Shown here one piece after another: positions 9,288 to 17,576 of a DNA stretch of 64,000 bases; the first letter of the stretch is position 1; every line of letters begins with the position of its first letter. The stretch is from Aeromicrobium sp. (GTDB lineage Bacteria > Actinomycetota > Coriobacteriia > Anaerosomatales > Anaerosomataceae), in assembly GCA_015351705.1 (NCBI GenBank), contig JADIIM010000025.1:1-64000 (forward strand). Direction: 5' to 3'. The notes under the pieces are model-generated. The model made no database searches. It was not told the origin of the DNA and worked only from the letters and a program-made list of their open reading frames with translations. Position numbers and translations under genes: made by a program.

Positions 9288-9914
9288 ATGGCACGTTACA
9301 CAGGGGCGGACTGCAGGCAGTGCCGCCGTGAAGGTGAGAAGCTCTTTCTGAAGGGCGATCGCTGCTACACCGACAAGTGTGGCATCGAGAAGCGCCCGTA
9401 TCCCCCGGGCCAGGCGGGCAAGAAGCGCCCGCGCGACTCGGAGTACCGCGTCCAGCTGCGTGAGAAGCAGAAGGCCAAGCGCATCTACGGTGTCTTGGAG
9501 AAGCAGTTCCGGACGTACTACCAGATCGCGACGCGTCAGCCGGGCATCACCGGTGAGAACCTGCTCAGGCTGCTCGAGAGCCGCCTGGACAACGTGGTCT
9601 ACCGCCTCGGCTTGGCGGCGTCTCGCGATGAGGCCCGTCAGCTGGTGCGCCACGGTCACTTCACCGTGGACGGTCGCCGGGTGGACATCCCGTCGTTCCG
9701 CGTCCGTCCGGGCGCGCTGGTCGCTGTGGCCGAGAAGTCCCGCGACCTGACCACGATCAAGGCGGCGCTGATCTCGTCGTCGAAGATCGAGGTCCCCGGC
9801 TGGCTCGAGATCGACGTTGAGAAGCTGCAGGGCAAGGTCCTGTCGCTGCCCGCCCGCGAGCAGATCGACGCTCCGCTGCGCGAGCAGCTCATCGTCGAGT
9901 TCTACTCCAAGTAA
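9288..9914 (+). CDS. rpsD: 30S ribosomal protein S4, Cys-containing form
   Basis: A 208-residue S4. The N-terminal domain has C-x2-C (CRQC) and C-x4-C (CYTDKC) about 19 residues apart, the zinc-binding arrangement seen in many gram-positive and thermophilic S4 proteins. The RNA-binding S4 domain covers [46 protein letters not shown]4 is the primary binder of the 16S 5' domain and a decoding-fidelity protein. The true start is ATG 9288 ([14 protein letters not shown]); the longer open frame is spurious. Confidence 0.96.
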   Translation: MARYTGADCRQCRREGEKLFLKGDRCYTDKCGIEKRPYPPGQAGKKRPRDSEYRVQLREKQKAKRIYGVLEKQFRTYYQIATRQPGITGENLLRLLESRLDNVVYRLGLAASRDEARQLVRHGHFTVDGRRVDIPSFRVRPGALVAVAEKSRDLTTIKAALISSSKIEVPGWLEIDVEKLQGKVLSLPAREQIDAPLREQLIVEFYSK

Positions 9915-9944
9915 TCCCGCCTTGCCAGTCAGGAGGCATGACGC

Positions 9945-10883
9945 ATGACCGAGTTCATGAGGCCGCAGGTGACCGTCGACGAGATCGACGCCCGTACGGC
10001 GCGCTATACCGTTGAGCCGCTCGAGCGCGGCTACGGCTACACCCTCGGCAACACGATGCGCCGGGTGCTGCTGTCCTCACTGCAGGGTGCGGCGGCCACC
10101 TCGATCCGTATCGAGGGTGTGCAGCATGAGTTCTCCACCGTCGAGGGCGTCCGTGAGGATGTCACCGACGTCGTTCTGAACGTCAAGGGACTGGTCTTCT
10201 CCGAGACCGGCATCGGCGAGGGCGACGGCGTCGCCACCCTCGATGCGAGCGGGCCCGGCGTCGTCACCGGCGCCGACCTCAAGGTCCCCGCGGAGTTCGA
10301 TCTCATCAACCCCGAGCACGTGATCGCGACCCTCGAGAAGGGGGCGCGGCTTGAGATGAGCATCCGCATCGGTGTCTCGCGAGGCTACGTGTCGGCGGAC
10401 CGCAACAAGCGGCCTGAAGACCCGCTCGGCGTGATCACGATCGACTCGCTGTTCAGCCCGGTGACCCGGTGCACGTACGTCGTCGAGAACACGCGTGTTG
10501 GCCAGCGCACCGACTACGACAAGCTTGTGCTCGAGGTGGAGACCAACGGCGCGATGGCGCCGGCGGACGCAGTGGCGCGCGCGGCTCGTATCGTCGATGA
10601 GCACATGCTGCTCTTCCTGGAGCAGGCCGAGAGCGACCTGCCCGAGGACGGCATCTTCGAGACGGTGGCCGACGAGCATGACCGTATGCTTGACACTCCC
10701 ATCGAGGAGCTGGACCTGTCGGTCCGTTCGTACAACTGCCTGAAGCGCCAGGGCGTGAACAGCATCGGCCAGCTCGCCGAGTGCACCGAGGCGGACCTGC
10801 TCAACATCCGCAACTTCGGCGCGAAGTCGATCGAGGAAGTCAAAGACAAGCTCCAGGCCCTGGGCCTGGGTCTCGCAGGCTAG
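9945..10883 (+). CDS. rpoA: RNA polymerase alpha subunit
   Basis: A 312-residue alpha subunit. The N-terminal dimerisation domain contains PLERGYGYTLGNTMRRVLLSSLQGAA; the C-terminal domain (from about residue 245) has the DNA- and activator-binding SVRSYNCLKRQGVNSIGQL and LLNIRNFGAKSIEEV helices. It assembles the polymerase and contacts UP elements and regulators. It follows rpsD by 30 bases with an AGGAGG site and precedes rplQ. Confidence 0.97.
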   Translation: MTEFMRPQVTVDEIDARTARYTVEPLERGYGYTLGNTMRRVLLSSLQGAAATSIRIEGVQHEFSTVEGVREDVTDVVLNVKGLVFSETGIGEGDGVATLDASGPGVVTGADLKVPAEFDLINPEHVIATLEKGARLEMSIRIGVSRGYVSADRNKRPEDPLGVITIDSLFSPVTRCTYVVENTRVGQRTDYDKLVLEVETNGAMAPADAVARAARIVDEHMLLFLEQAESDLPEDGIFETVADEHDRMLDTPIEELDLSVRSYNCLKRQGVNSIGQLAECTEADLLNIRNFGAKSIEEVKDKLQALGLGLAG

Positions 10884-10895
10884 GAGTCGCAGGAG

Positions 10896-11249
10896 ATGAG
10901 ACACGCGAAGAAGGGGCGCAAGCTCGGCACGGACGCCAGCCACACCACGGCGATGCTCCGTAGCCTGGCGGCAGCTCTTATCGCCAACGAGCGCATCAAG
11001 ACCACCGAGACGCGCGCCAAGGAGGTGCGCTCCCTCGTGGACCGCATCATCGGGTGGGGCAAGCGCGGTGACGTGCATGCTCGCAGGCTGGCGCTCGCCG
11101 AGCTCGGCGACCAGGCGCTGGTCAAGAAGGTGTTCGATGACATCGCGCCGCGGTACGCCGAGCGTGAGGGCGGGTACACCCGCATCCTCAAGCTTGGTCC
11201 GCGAAAGGGCGATGCGGCTCCGATGGTCATCATGGAGCTCGTGGACTAG
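10896..11249 (+). CDS. rplQ: 50S ribosomal protein L17
   Basis: A 117-residue L17 starting [29 protein letters not shown] and closing with [13 protein letters not shown]. It binds near the exit tunnel. It is the last gene of the alpha operon, 12 bases after rpoA, and is followed by a stem-loop before the ECF genes. Confidence 0.97.
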   Translation: MRHAKKGRKLGTDASHTTAMLRSLAAALIANERIKTTETRAKEVRSLVDRIIGWGKRGDVHARRLALAELGDQALVKKVFDDIAPRYAEREGGYTRILKLGPRKGDAAPMVIMELVD

Positions 11250-11274
11250 TATCGGCCCGCGAGGGCTGTTGCAG

Positions 11275-11303
11275 CGGAGGGCCTCGCCAAGCGGGGCCCT
11301 CCG
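11275..11303 (+). terminator. Stem-loop between rplQ and ecfA1
   Basis: A perfect 9-bp stem (CGGAGGGCC at 11275-11283 with GGCCCTCCG at 11295-11303) encloses an 11-base loop. Only a weak T run follows, so it may be a leaky terminator or a processing site separating the ribosomal operon from the ECF transporter genes; the next gene begins 20 bases later. Confidence 0.5.
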
Positions 11304-11322
11304 TCGCTTCAAGGGAGGCTGC

Positions 11323-12138
11323 GTGATCGAGTTCCAGGATGTCGGGGTGGTATACGCGGGAAGTGACAGCCCCGCGCTGACAGGCGTCTCGCTGTCAGTC
11401 GCCCCGGGCCAGTGGGTTGCGCTTCTGGGCGCCAACGGATCCGGCAAGTCGACGCTCGCCCGGCTGGCGAACGCGCTCATCCTGCCCACGACCGGTGCGG
11501 TGCACGTCGATGGCATGGACACCCGTGACGAAAGCGTGGTGTGGGATGTCCGCAGCCGGGTGGGCTTGGTCCAGCAGAGTCCCGAGAACCAGATCGTCGG
11601 GACCATCGCGGAGGAGGACGTCGCGTTCGGGCCTGAGAACCTCGGCATACCGACCGCCGAGTTGCGGACCCGCGTCGATGCAGCGCTCTCTGCCGTCGGT
11701 CTGGATGGGTTCCAGCGTCGTGAGCCCCATCTGCTCTCCGAGGGCCAGAAGCAGCGCCTTGCGATCGCCGGGGCGCTTGCCATGCGGCCGGCATACCTCG
11801 TCCTGGACGAGCCTACGGCGATGCTCGACGGTACCGGCCGGGCGGACGTCCTCGCCATCGTGCGTTCTCTCCGCGCCTCCGGGGTGGGGATCCTTCACAT
11901 CACGCATCATCTCGCCGATATCGCAAGCGCGGACCGGGCTGCCGTCCTCGATTCGGGCGCGATCGTGTTCGAGGGCACTCCGGCCGACCTCTTCGCCGAC
12001 CCCGGGCGCGTTCGACGTCTCGGGATCGGCCTGCCGCCCATGACCACGCTCGTGTCCGTTCTCCGTGAGCGTGGACACGCGGTCCCGGCTACCACAGTCG
12101 AAGCGGAGTCCCTGGTGGAGTCGCTATGGCCCTCGTAG
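11323..12138 (+). CDS. ecfA1: ECF transporter ATP-binding subunit A1
   Basis: A 271-residue ABC ATPase of the energy-coupling-factor module for vitamin and metal uptake. Walker A is GANGSGKST (about residue 37), the Q-loop is VQQSPENQIVG, the signature is LLSEGQKQRLAIAGAL and Walker B is YLVLDEPTAMLD, followed by the switch His in ITHHL. The signature reads LSEGQ rather than LSGGQ, a common variant in this family. GTG 11323 follows GGGAGG; the longer frame overlaps rplQ and is not real. The ATG of ecfA2 lies inside its last codons. Confidence 0.95.
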   Translation: MIEFQDVGVVYAGSDSPALTGVSLSVAPGQWVALLGANGSGKSTLARLANALILPTTGAVHVDGMDTRDESVVWDVRSRVGLVQQSPENQIVGTIAEEDVAFGPENLGIPTAELRTRVDAALSAVGLDGFQRREPHLLSEGQKQRLAIAGALAMRPAYLVLDEPTAMLDGTGRADVLAIVRSLRASGVGILHITHHLADIASADRAAVLDSGAIVFEGTPADLFADPGRVRRLGIGLPPMTTLVSVLRERGHAVPATTVEAESLVESLWPS

Positions 12139-12956
12139 CGCAGGGAGCCGGCTACGCCTACGCGGCGGACACCCGGTTCCGGGTCGACGCGTTGCGCGAG
12201 GTCGACTTCGAGGTCGTTCCGGGCGAGCTCGTGGTCGTGGCCGGCACGACCGGCTCGGGCAAGTCCACGCTGCTGCGGCTGCTTGCCGGTCTTCTCGAGC
12301 CGACAGAAGGACTGGTCAGCGTGGACGGCATCGCACCTACACTGCGGGCGGCGCGGGGGAGTGTCGCGCTCGTCTTCCAGAATCCCGAGACGCAGTTCTT
12401 CGCGGAGACCGTGCTGGCTGATGTCGCGTTCGGTCCACGCAACCTGGGATCGGCAGACCCGCACGCCGCGGCGAGGGAGGCGCTCACTGCCGTCGGGCTC
12501 GATCCAGACGTGTTCGGCCCCCGGTCGCCGTTCACGCTCTCGGGTGGTGAGGCGCGGCGTGTGGCCATAGCCGGCGCGCTGGCCATGAAGGCAGGCTACC
12601 TGCTGCTCGACGAGCCGACGGCCGGTCTCGACGCGCGGGGCTGTCGCGATGTCGTCGACGCGGTCGTTGCCGAGCGGGACCGCGCAGGCGTGGTCGTGGT
12701 GACGCACGACCCCGAGGACTTCCTGTGCCATGCGGACCGTGTCGTTGCTCTCTCGGCAGGCTCAGTGGTCATCTCGGTCCCGCCGTCCGAACTGACACAT
12801 CGTCACGCGCAGTACGAGTCCTCCGGGTTGCGGTTGCCCGAGGTCGTCCGAGCGCAGATCCTTGCACGCCAGCGCGGAGCCGCTCTCACGGGGGTCGAGT
12901 TCGACCCGCGCGCGGCGGGGGTGCTGCTTGCCGAGTCACTGGGGGCGCCACGATGA
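12126..12956 (+). CDS. ecfA2: ECF transporter ATP-binding subunit A2
   Basis: A 276-residue ABC ATPase that pairs with EcfA1. Walker A is GTTGSGKST, the Q-loop region is VFQNPETQFFAETVLADVAFGPRN, the signature is LSGGEARRVAIAGALA and Walker B is YLLLDEPTAGLD, with VTHDPED for the switch His. The Q-loop sequence QNPETQ is typical of ECF and cobalt ATPases. Its start overlaps ecfA1 by 13 bases and its stop overlaps ecfT by four, so the three genes are coupled. Confidence 0.95.
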   Translation: MALVAQGAGYAYAADTRFRVDALREVDFEVVPGELVVVAGTTGSGKSTLLRLLAGLLEPTEGLVSVDGIAPTLRAARGSVALVFQNPETQFFAETVLADVAFGPRNLGSADPHAAAREALTAVGLDPDVFGPRSPFTLSGGEARRVAIAGALAMKAGYLLLDEPTAGLDARGCRDVVDAVVAERDRAGVVVVTHDPEDFLCHADRVVALSAGSVVISVPPSELTHRHAQYESSGLRLPEVVRAQILARQRGAALTGVEFDPRAAGVLLAESLGAPR

Positions 12957-13750
12957 GGGTCCCGGTCTCATTCGGCCAGTACGTCCCGGTCGCATCCGCG
13001 GTCCACACACTCGACGCCAAGACGAAGATGGGGCTCGTCGCGTCGTTCACTGCGGGGATCTTCCTGGTGGACGGGTTTCCCGGGATGGGCGTCATGGGAC
13101 TCGTCGTCGTGCTCGCCGTCGCGCTTTCGCGCGTGCCGCCCCGGATCGCGGTCCGTGGTGTTCGCGCGCTCTCGTTCATCCTGACGTTCACCCTGCTCGC
13201 GCACGCGCTGCGCTGGAACCCGGCCACCGTCGCGCTCGTCCGGCTCGGCCCGCTCGCCATCGACGGTCCGGGCCTTGCCGAGGGGCTCTTCTTCGCGGTT
13301 CGCATCGTGCTCCTGGTGGTCGGGACATCGCTCCTGACGCTCACCACCACCCCGGTGCAGCTCACCGACGGGCTCGAGCGGGTCATGCGACCGCTTGAGA
13401 TCGTGCGTTTTCCGGCCGGCGAAGTGGCGATGATGCTCACCATCGCGCTTCGGTTCATCCCGACCACGGCGCAGGAAGCAGAGAAGATCATCATCGCCCA
13501 GACGGCCCGTGGTGCGCGTTTCGACGAGGGCGGACCGATCCGCCGCGCCCGTGCGTTCGTGCCGGTGCTCGTACCGCTGTTCGTGAACCTCTTCCGCCGC
13601 GCCGAGGAACTGGCGCTTGCCATGGAGTCGCGGTGCTATCGTGGTGGGGCGGGCAGGACGCGCTTGAACGTCTCGGCCATGACCGTGACCGACTGGTCCG
13701 TGCTCGCCATTGGCACGCTCGTCCTGGTCGGTATCGGCCTGGCGCTCTGA
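12953..13750 (+). CDS. ecfT: ECF transporter transmembrane subunit T
   Basis: A 265-residue membrane protein with about five hydrophobic helices and, in the second half, the two coupling motifs with the EcfT-type A-R-G core: QTARGARFDEGG and AMESRCYRGG. It joins the two ATPases to a substrate-specific S protein. No S gene is next to it, which fits a group II ECF module shared by several unlinked S subunits. Start at ATG 12953 gives a 4-base overlap with ecfA2. Confidence 0.93.
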   Translation: MRVPVSFGQYVPVASAVHTLDAKTKMGLVASFTAGIFLVDGFPGMGVMGLVVVLAVALSRVPPRIAVRGVRALSFILTFTLLAHALRWNPATVALVRLGPLAIDGPGLAEGLFFAVRIVLLVVGTSLLTLTTTPVQLTDGLERVMRPLEIVRFPAGEVAMMLTIALRFIPTTAQEAEKIIIAQTARGARFDEGGPIRRARAFVPVLVPLFVNLFRRAEELALAMESRCYRGGAGRTRLNVSAMTVTDWSVLAIGTLVLVGIGLAL

Positions 13751-13761
13751 GGGGAGGTCGG

Positions 13762-14535
13762 ATGTCCGGCACCATCGTTCTCACGCTTTCTTACGACGGC
13801 AGCGGGTTCGCCGGTTTCGCCCGCCAGCCAGGCCTCCAGACCGTCCAGGGCCGCGTGGAGTCCGCTCTGGAGACCGTGTTCCGTCGACCGGTGGAGACCA
13901 CAGGTGCGGGGCGCACGGATGCCGGTGTGCACGCGCTCGGCCAGGTGATGAGTTTCTCCGCGAACGGGAACGAGCCGGAGCCGTCCGCACTGCTGCGTTC
14001 GCTGAACGCGCTCGTGGGTGGCGGCATCGTGGTGACCGGCGTCCGCCTTGCGGCCGCGGGGTTCAGCGCACGCCACTCGGCGGTCGCCCGGGAATACCGC
14101 TACCATCTCGTGCCGGGACCCGTGCCACCGCTGTTCAGCGCGCGCCACGCCTGGTGGGTGAAGGCCACGCTCGATGTCGGGGCGATGCGCGAAGCGGCCA
14201 AGCACCTGATAGGGGAGCACGACTTCCGCACGTTTTGCGTCACCGCGTCCGCTGAGGGGCAACGGACCGTGCGCCGCATCGAGCGGATCGACATCACGCC
14301 CGAGGTCATCATGGGGGAGCACACGCTCGTGGTCCGTGTCGTGGGCAATGCGTTCCTGCACTCCATGGTCCGTGTCATCGTCGGCAGCCTGATCGAGGTC
14401 GGGCGCGGCAAGCGCCCGCCTGGCTGGATGGCCGAGTCGCTCAGGTCACGAGACCGTGCGGCGGCGGGCCAGACAGCGCCGCCGCACGGTCTCGTTCTAT
14501 GGCATGTCACGTACCCTGATGAGTGCTGGCTCTAG
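13762..14535 (+). CDS. truA: tRNA pseudouridine(38-40) synthase
   Basis: A 257-residue TruA that isomerises uridines 38-40 in the anticodon stem of many tRNAs. The catalytic Asp is residue 53 in AGRTDAGVHALGQV. Other family landmarks are LSYDGSGFAGFARQPG at the N-terminus and the FLHSMVRVIVGSLIEVGRG stretch near the C-terminus. It starts at ATG 13762, 11 bases after ecfT with GGGGAGG. The ecfA1-ecfA2-ecfT-truA order is widely conserved. A terminator-like stem falls inside its last codons. Confidence 0.96.
   Translation: MSGTIVLTLSYDGSGFAGFARQPGLQTVQGRVESALETVFRRPVETTGAGRTDAGVHALGQVMSFSANGNEPEPSALLRSLNALVGGGIVVTGVRLAAAGFSARHSAVAREYRYHLVPGPVPPLFSARHAWWVKATLDVGAMREAAKHLIGEHDFRTFCVTASAEGQRTVRRIERIDITPEVIMGEHTLVVRVVGNAFLHSMVRVIVGSLIEVGRGKRPPGWMAESLRSRDRAAAGQTAPPHGLVLWHVTYPDECWL
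14449..14494 (+). terminator. 18-bp terminator-like stem inside the truA 3' end
   Basis: A perfect 18-bp inverted repeat (14449-14466 with 14477-14494) has a 10-base loop and is followed by TTCTAT. It is strong enough to be an intrinsic terminator, yet it lies in truA coding sequence (the DRAAAGQTAPPHGLVL part, which is conserved in the family). It would end the upstream transcript about 40 bases before the truA stop, or act as a processing site, before the rplM promoter at 14596. Confidence 0.5.
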
Positions 14536-14595
14536 GACGGGGTCCGGTCCCGGTGTCGCCATCTGTCCGGGTATGGATACGCCCGGGGCCGTTTG

Positions 14596-14624
14596 TTGAC
14601 ACCCAGTGGGGGCGCCGCTAAAGT
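14596..14624 (+). promoter_or_regulatory. Consensus sigma-A promoter for rplM-rpsI
   Basis: An exact TTGACA (14596-14601) and TAAAGT (14619-14624) are separated by 17 bases. Transcription would start near 14631, giving a leader of about 64 bases before the rplM TTG. This is the best promoter match in the window and is placed as expected for a two-gene ribosomal operon. Confidence 0.8.
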
Positions 14625-14694
14625 GTAAGGGTTCGTTTCGAGAGCCCCGTGAACTCGACAAACGACTACGTCCAGCACTGGTATGGAGGAACCG

Positions 14695-15129
14695 TTGAAG
14701 ACCTACTACGCCAAGCCCGGCGAGGTGGAACGCGAGTGGCTCGTCGTCGATGCCACCGATATCCCCCTCGGCCGTCTGGCGAGCGAGGTCGCTTCCATTC
14801 TCAAAGGGAAGCGCAAGCCGCAGTACACCCCGAACGTCGACACCGGTGACTTCGTCATCGTCGTCAACGCCTCGAAGGTCAAGCTGACCGGCAACAAGCT
14901 CGCCACGAAGATGAAGTACCGCCACTCGGGCTATCCCGGTGGCCTGAAGGAGACTCCGATCTCCGAGATGCTCGCCAAGCGTCCGGAGCGGGTCATCGAG
15001 ATGGCTGTGAAGGGCATGCTGCCCAAGAACACCCTTGGGCGCGCCATGGGCAAGAAGCTCAAGGTGTACGGCGGCTCTGAGCATCCGCATCAGGCCCAGA
15101 ACCCCCGTCAGATCACGCTGGAGGTCTAG
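14695..15129 (+). CDS. rplM: 50S ribosomal protein L13
   Basis: A 144-residue L13, an early-assembly 23S rRNA binder. From the TTG at 14695 the sequence is (M)[32 protein letters not shown], the standard N-terminus. An in-frame ATG at 14683 lies four codons earlier, but it is part of the ATGGAGGA sequence that makes the Shine-Dalgarno for the TTG, so I take TTG as the start. The rest includes [16 protein letters not shown] and HPHQAQNP, both typical. Confidence 0.95.
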   Translation: MKTYYAKPGEVEREWLVVDATDIPLGRLASEVASILKGKRKPQYTPNVDTGDFVIVVNASKVKLTGNKLATKMKYRHSGYPGGLKETPISEMLAKRPERVIEMAVKGMLPKNTLGRAMGKKLKVYGGSEHPHQAQNPRQITLEV

Positions 15130-15132
15130 CGA

Positions 15133-15531
<399 letters not shown>

Positions 15532-15574
15532 GCGCACACGGCCACTGCGGTCTTCTCGCACTGCACAGACAACA

Positions 15575-15621
15575 CGAACGCCCCCTCGGCGGTCTCTACG
15601 GAGCAGCCGAGGGGGCGTTCG
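15575..15621. terminator. Bidirectional terminator between rpsI and glmS
   Basis: A perfect 16-bp stem (15575-15590 with 15606-15621) with a 15-base loop lies 43 bases after the rpsI stop and 20 bases past the glmS stop, which is on the other strand. The arms start and end in CGAAC/GTTCG, so each strand has a short T-containing tail. It probably ends both convergent operons. Confidence 0.85.
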
Positions 15622-15641
15622 TTATCTCACACGCGGTCCTG

Positions 15642-17498
15642 TCAGAGCACGGTCACGCTCTTGGCCAGGTTCCGGGGCTTGTCCACGTCACAACCACGGG
15701 CCACCGCGAGGTGATACGCGAACAGCTGCGCTGGCACGCTCGCGAGGATCGGGTAGAGCTCCTCTTGCGAGCGTGGCAGGAAGATCACGTCGTCGGCGAC
15801 CTTTCCGATCAGGTCGTCGCCTTCGGTGGCCAGCGCGATGACCGGACCCTTGCGCGCGCGGATCATCTCCAGGTTCGCCATCGTCTTGTCGTACATCGAG
15901 TCCTGCGGGATGACGAAGACGCACGGGGTCGTCTCCTCGATCAGGGCGATCGGGCCGTGCTTCATCTCTGCCGCCGAATAGCCCTCGGCATGGATGTATG
16001 AGATCTCCTTGAGCTTCAGCGCGCCTTCGAGCGCCGTGGGGTAGCTGTAGCCGCGGCCGAGGAAGAAGAAGTCGTCGGCCGACGCGTACTTGAGCGCAAG
16101 CTCTCTGATCGCGTCACTCTGTCCGAGGAGCGACTCGATCTGGGCCGGCAGCGCCTCCAGGGCCCGAAGGACCTCGAGCGCTCGGCCCGCCGACAGCATT
16201 CGCATCCTGCCGAGGTGGATCGCGAGCAAGGTGAGCGCCACGAGTGTCGCGGTGAACGCCTTGGTCGATGCCACGCCGATCTCAGGACCGGCGTGCATGT
16301 AGATGCCGCCGTCCGCTTCACGTGCGATCGTGCTGCCGACCACGTTGACGATGGCGAGCGCCTTGTGGCCGCGGCGCTGTGCCTCTCTGAGCGCCATGAG
16401 GGTATCGGCAGTCTCGCCCGACTGGGATATCACGAGCACGAGCGTGTCGCGTCGGACCGGCGTCATGCGGTAGCAGAACTCGTGAGCGAACTCCACCTCG
16501 ACCGGCACGTGCGCGAGCCCCTCGATCAGGTACTCGCCGATCAGAGCCGCGTGCCAGCTGGTCCCGCTGGCGGCGATGATGATGCGCTGGACCCCACGGA
16601 GCTCGGCGGGCGTCATGTTGAGGCCCCCGAAGCGCGCGGTGGCGCCCTCCTGGTCGATCCTCCCGCGCAGGGCGTTCTCCACGGTGCGGGGCTGCTCGTG
16701 GATCTCCTTCAGCATGAAGTGTTCGAACTCGCCGCGCTGGGAGTCCTCGGCGTCGAACTCGAGTTTGCTGATCTGCACCGTGGCCGTGTCAGTGCCGAGG
16801 TTGACCACGTCGAATCGCTCGGCGGTCATCGTGACGACGTCGTAGTCGTTCAGGAACACCACCTCGCGGGTGTGGGCCACGATCGCGTTGGCATCGCTCG
16901 TGAGGAAGTTCTCGTCGTGGCCGATGCCGACGATGAGGGGCGAACCACGCCGCGCGCCCACCATCACGCCCGGCGCCTCGGTGCTCACGACCGCCAGCCC
17001 GTACGTGCCGATCACCTCGCGCAGCGCGCCGGAGACCGCGCGCGTGAGCGCGCCAGCGCGGTCCGGTTCGTCCTGGTACTTCTCGTAATGCTCGCCGATG
17101 AGATGGGCGAGCACTTCGGTGTCCGTGCTCGACTGGAACGTGTGTCCGGCAGCCAGGAGCCGTTCGCGCATCTGCTCGTAGTTCTCGATCACCCCGTTGT
17201 GGACCACGGCGATCCGACCGGACGCGTCCAGATGCGGGTGTGAGTTCTCGTCCGATGGTGCGCCGTGTGTGGCCCAGCGGGTGTGGGCGATCCCCATCGT
17301 CCCCTGCACGGGATCGGCGGCGAGCTCTCGTGCGATGCCTTCGTCGATCTTGCCGGTCTTCTTACGCACGCCGAGTTCGGCGCGGTCGAGCACCGCCACG
17401 CCCGCGCTGTCGTAACCGCGGTACTCCAGCCGGCGGAGGCCGTCCAGCAGGATGGGGGCGGCCTGCTTTCCGCCGACGTATCCTATGATCCCGCACAT
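15642..17498 (-). CDS. glmS: Glutamine-fructose-6-phosphate aminotransferase
   Basis: A 618-residue GlmS, which makes glucosamine-6-phosphate from fructose-6-phosphate and glutamine, the entry to UDP-GlcNAc and peptidoglycan. The N-terminal glutaminase starts MCGIIGYVGG (Cys2 nucleophile) and has the HTRWATHGAPSDENSHPH motif. Two SIS domains follow, with SGTSWHAALIGEYLIE and ISQSGETADTLMAL, and the C-terminal end PRNLAKSVTVL. Length is normal (about 610). It is the last gene of the minus-strand amino-sugar operon, 78 bases after the nagB-like gene. I see no glmS ribozyme in that gap. Confidence 0.96.
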   Translation of the reverse strand: MCGIIGYVGGKQAAPILLDGLRRLEYRGYDSAGVAVLDRAELGVRKKTGKIDEGIARELAADPVQGTMGIAHTRWATHGAPSDENSHPHLDASGRIAVVHNGVIENYEQMRERLLAAGHTFQSSTDTEVLAHLIGEHYEKYQDEPDRAGALTRAVSGALREVIGTYGLAVVSTEAPGVMVGARRGSPLIVGIGHDENFLTSDANAIVAHTREVVFLNDYDVVTMTAERFDVVNLGTDTATVQISKLEFDAEDSQRGEFEHFMLKEIHEQPRTVENALRGRIDQEGATARFGGLNMTPAELRGVQRIIIAASGTSWHAALIGEYLIEGLAHVPVEVEFAHEFCYRMTPVRRDTLVLVISQSGETADTLMALREAQRRGHKALAIVNVVGSTIAREADGGIYMHAGPEIGVASTKAFTATLVALTLLAIHLGRMRMLSAGRALEVLRALEALPAQIESLLGQSDAIRELALKYASADDFFFLGRGYSYPTALEGALKLKEISYIHAEGYSAAEMKHGPIALIEETTPCVFVIPQDSMYDKTMANLEMIRARKGPVIALATEGDDLIGKVADDVIFLPRSQEELYPILASVPAQLFAYHLAVARGCDVDKPRNLAKSVTVL

Positions 17499-17576
17499 GA
17501 TGTCATCCGTTCCTGTCCCGGGGGTCGGTCAAGGGCGCTGAGCCCATGCGTCGATAGCACGGGCGCGACGCCCAGG

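Noticed and set aside
10077-11858. 593-codon open frame on the minus strand across rpoA, rplQ and ecfA1
   Set aside because: It spans three well-identified plus-strand genes and shows no homology or ribosome-binding site.
14683-14694. ATG at 14683 as the rplM start
   Set aside because: It overlaps the GGAGGA site of the TTG at 14695, and L13 proteins begin with MKTYxAKP, which the TTG gives.
17499-17576. glmS ribozyme in the gap before glmS
   Set aside because: The gap is only 78 bases, shorter than the ribozyme (about 150 or more), and I see none of its conserved core.
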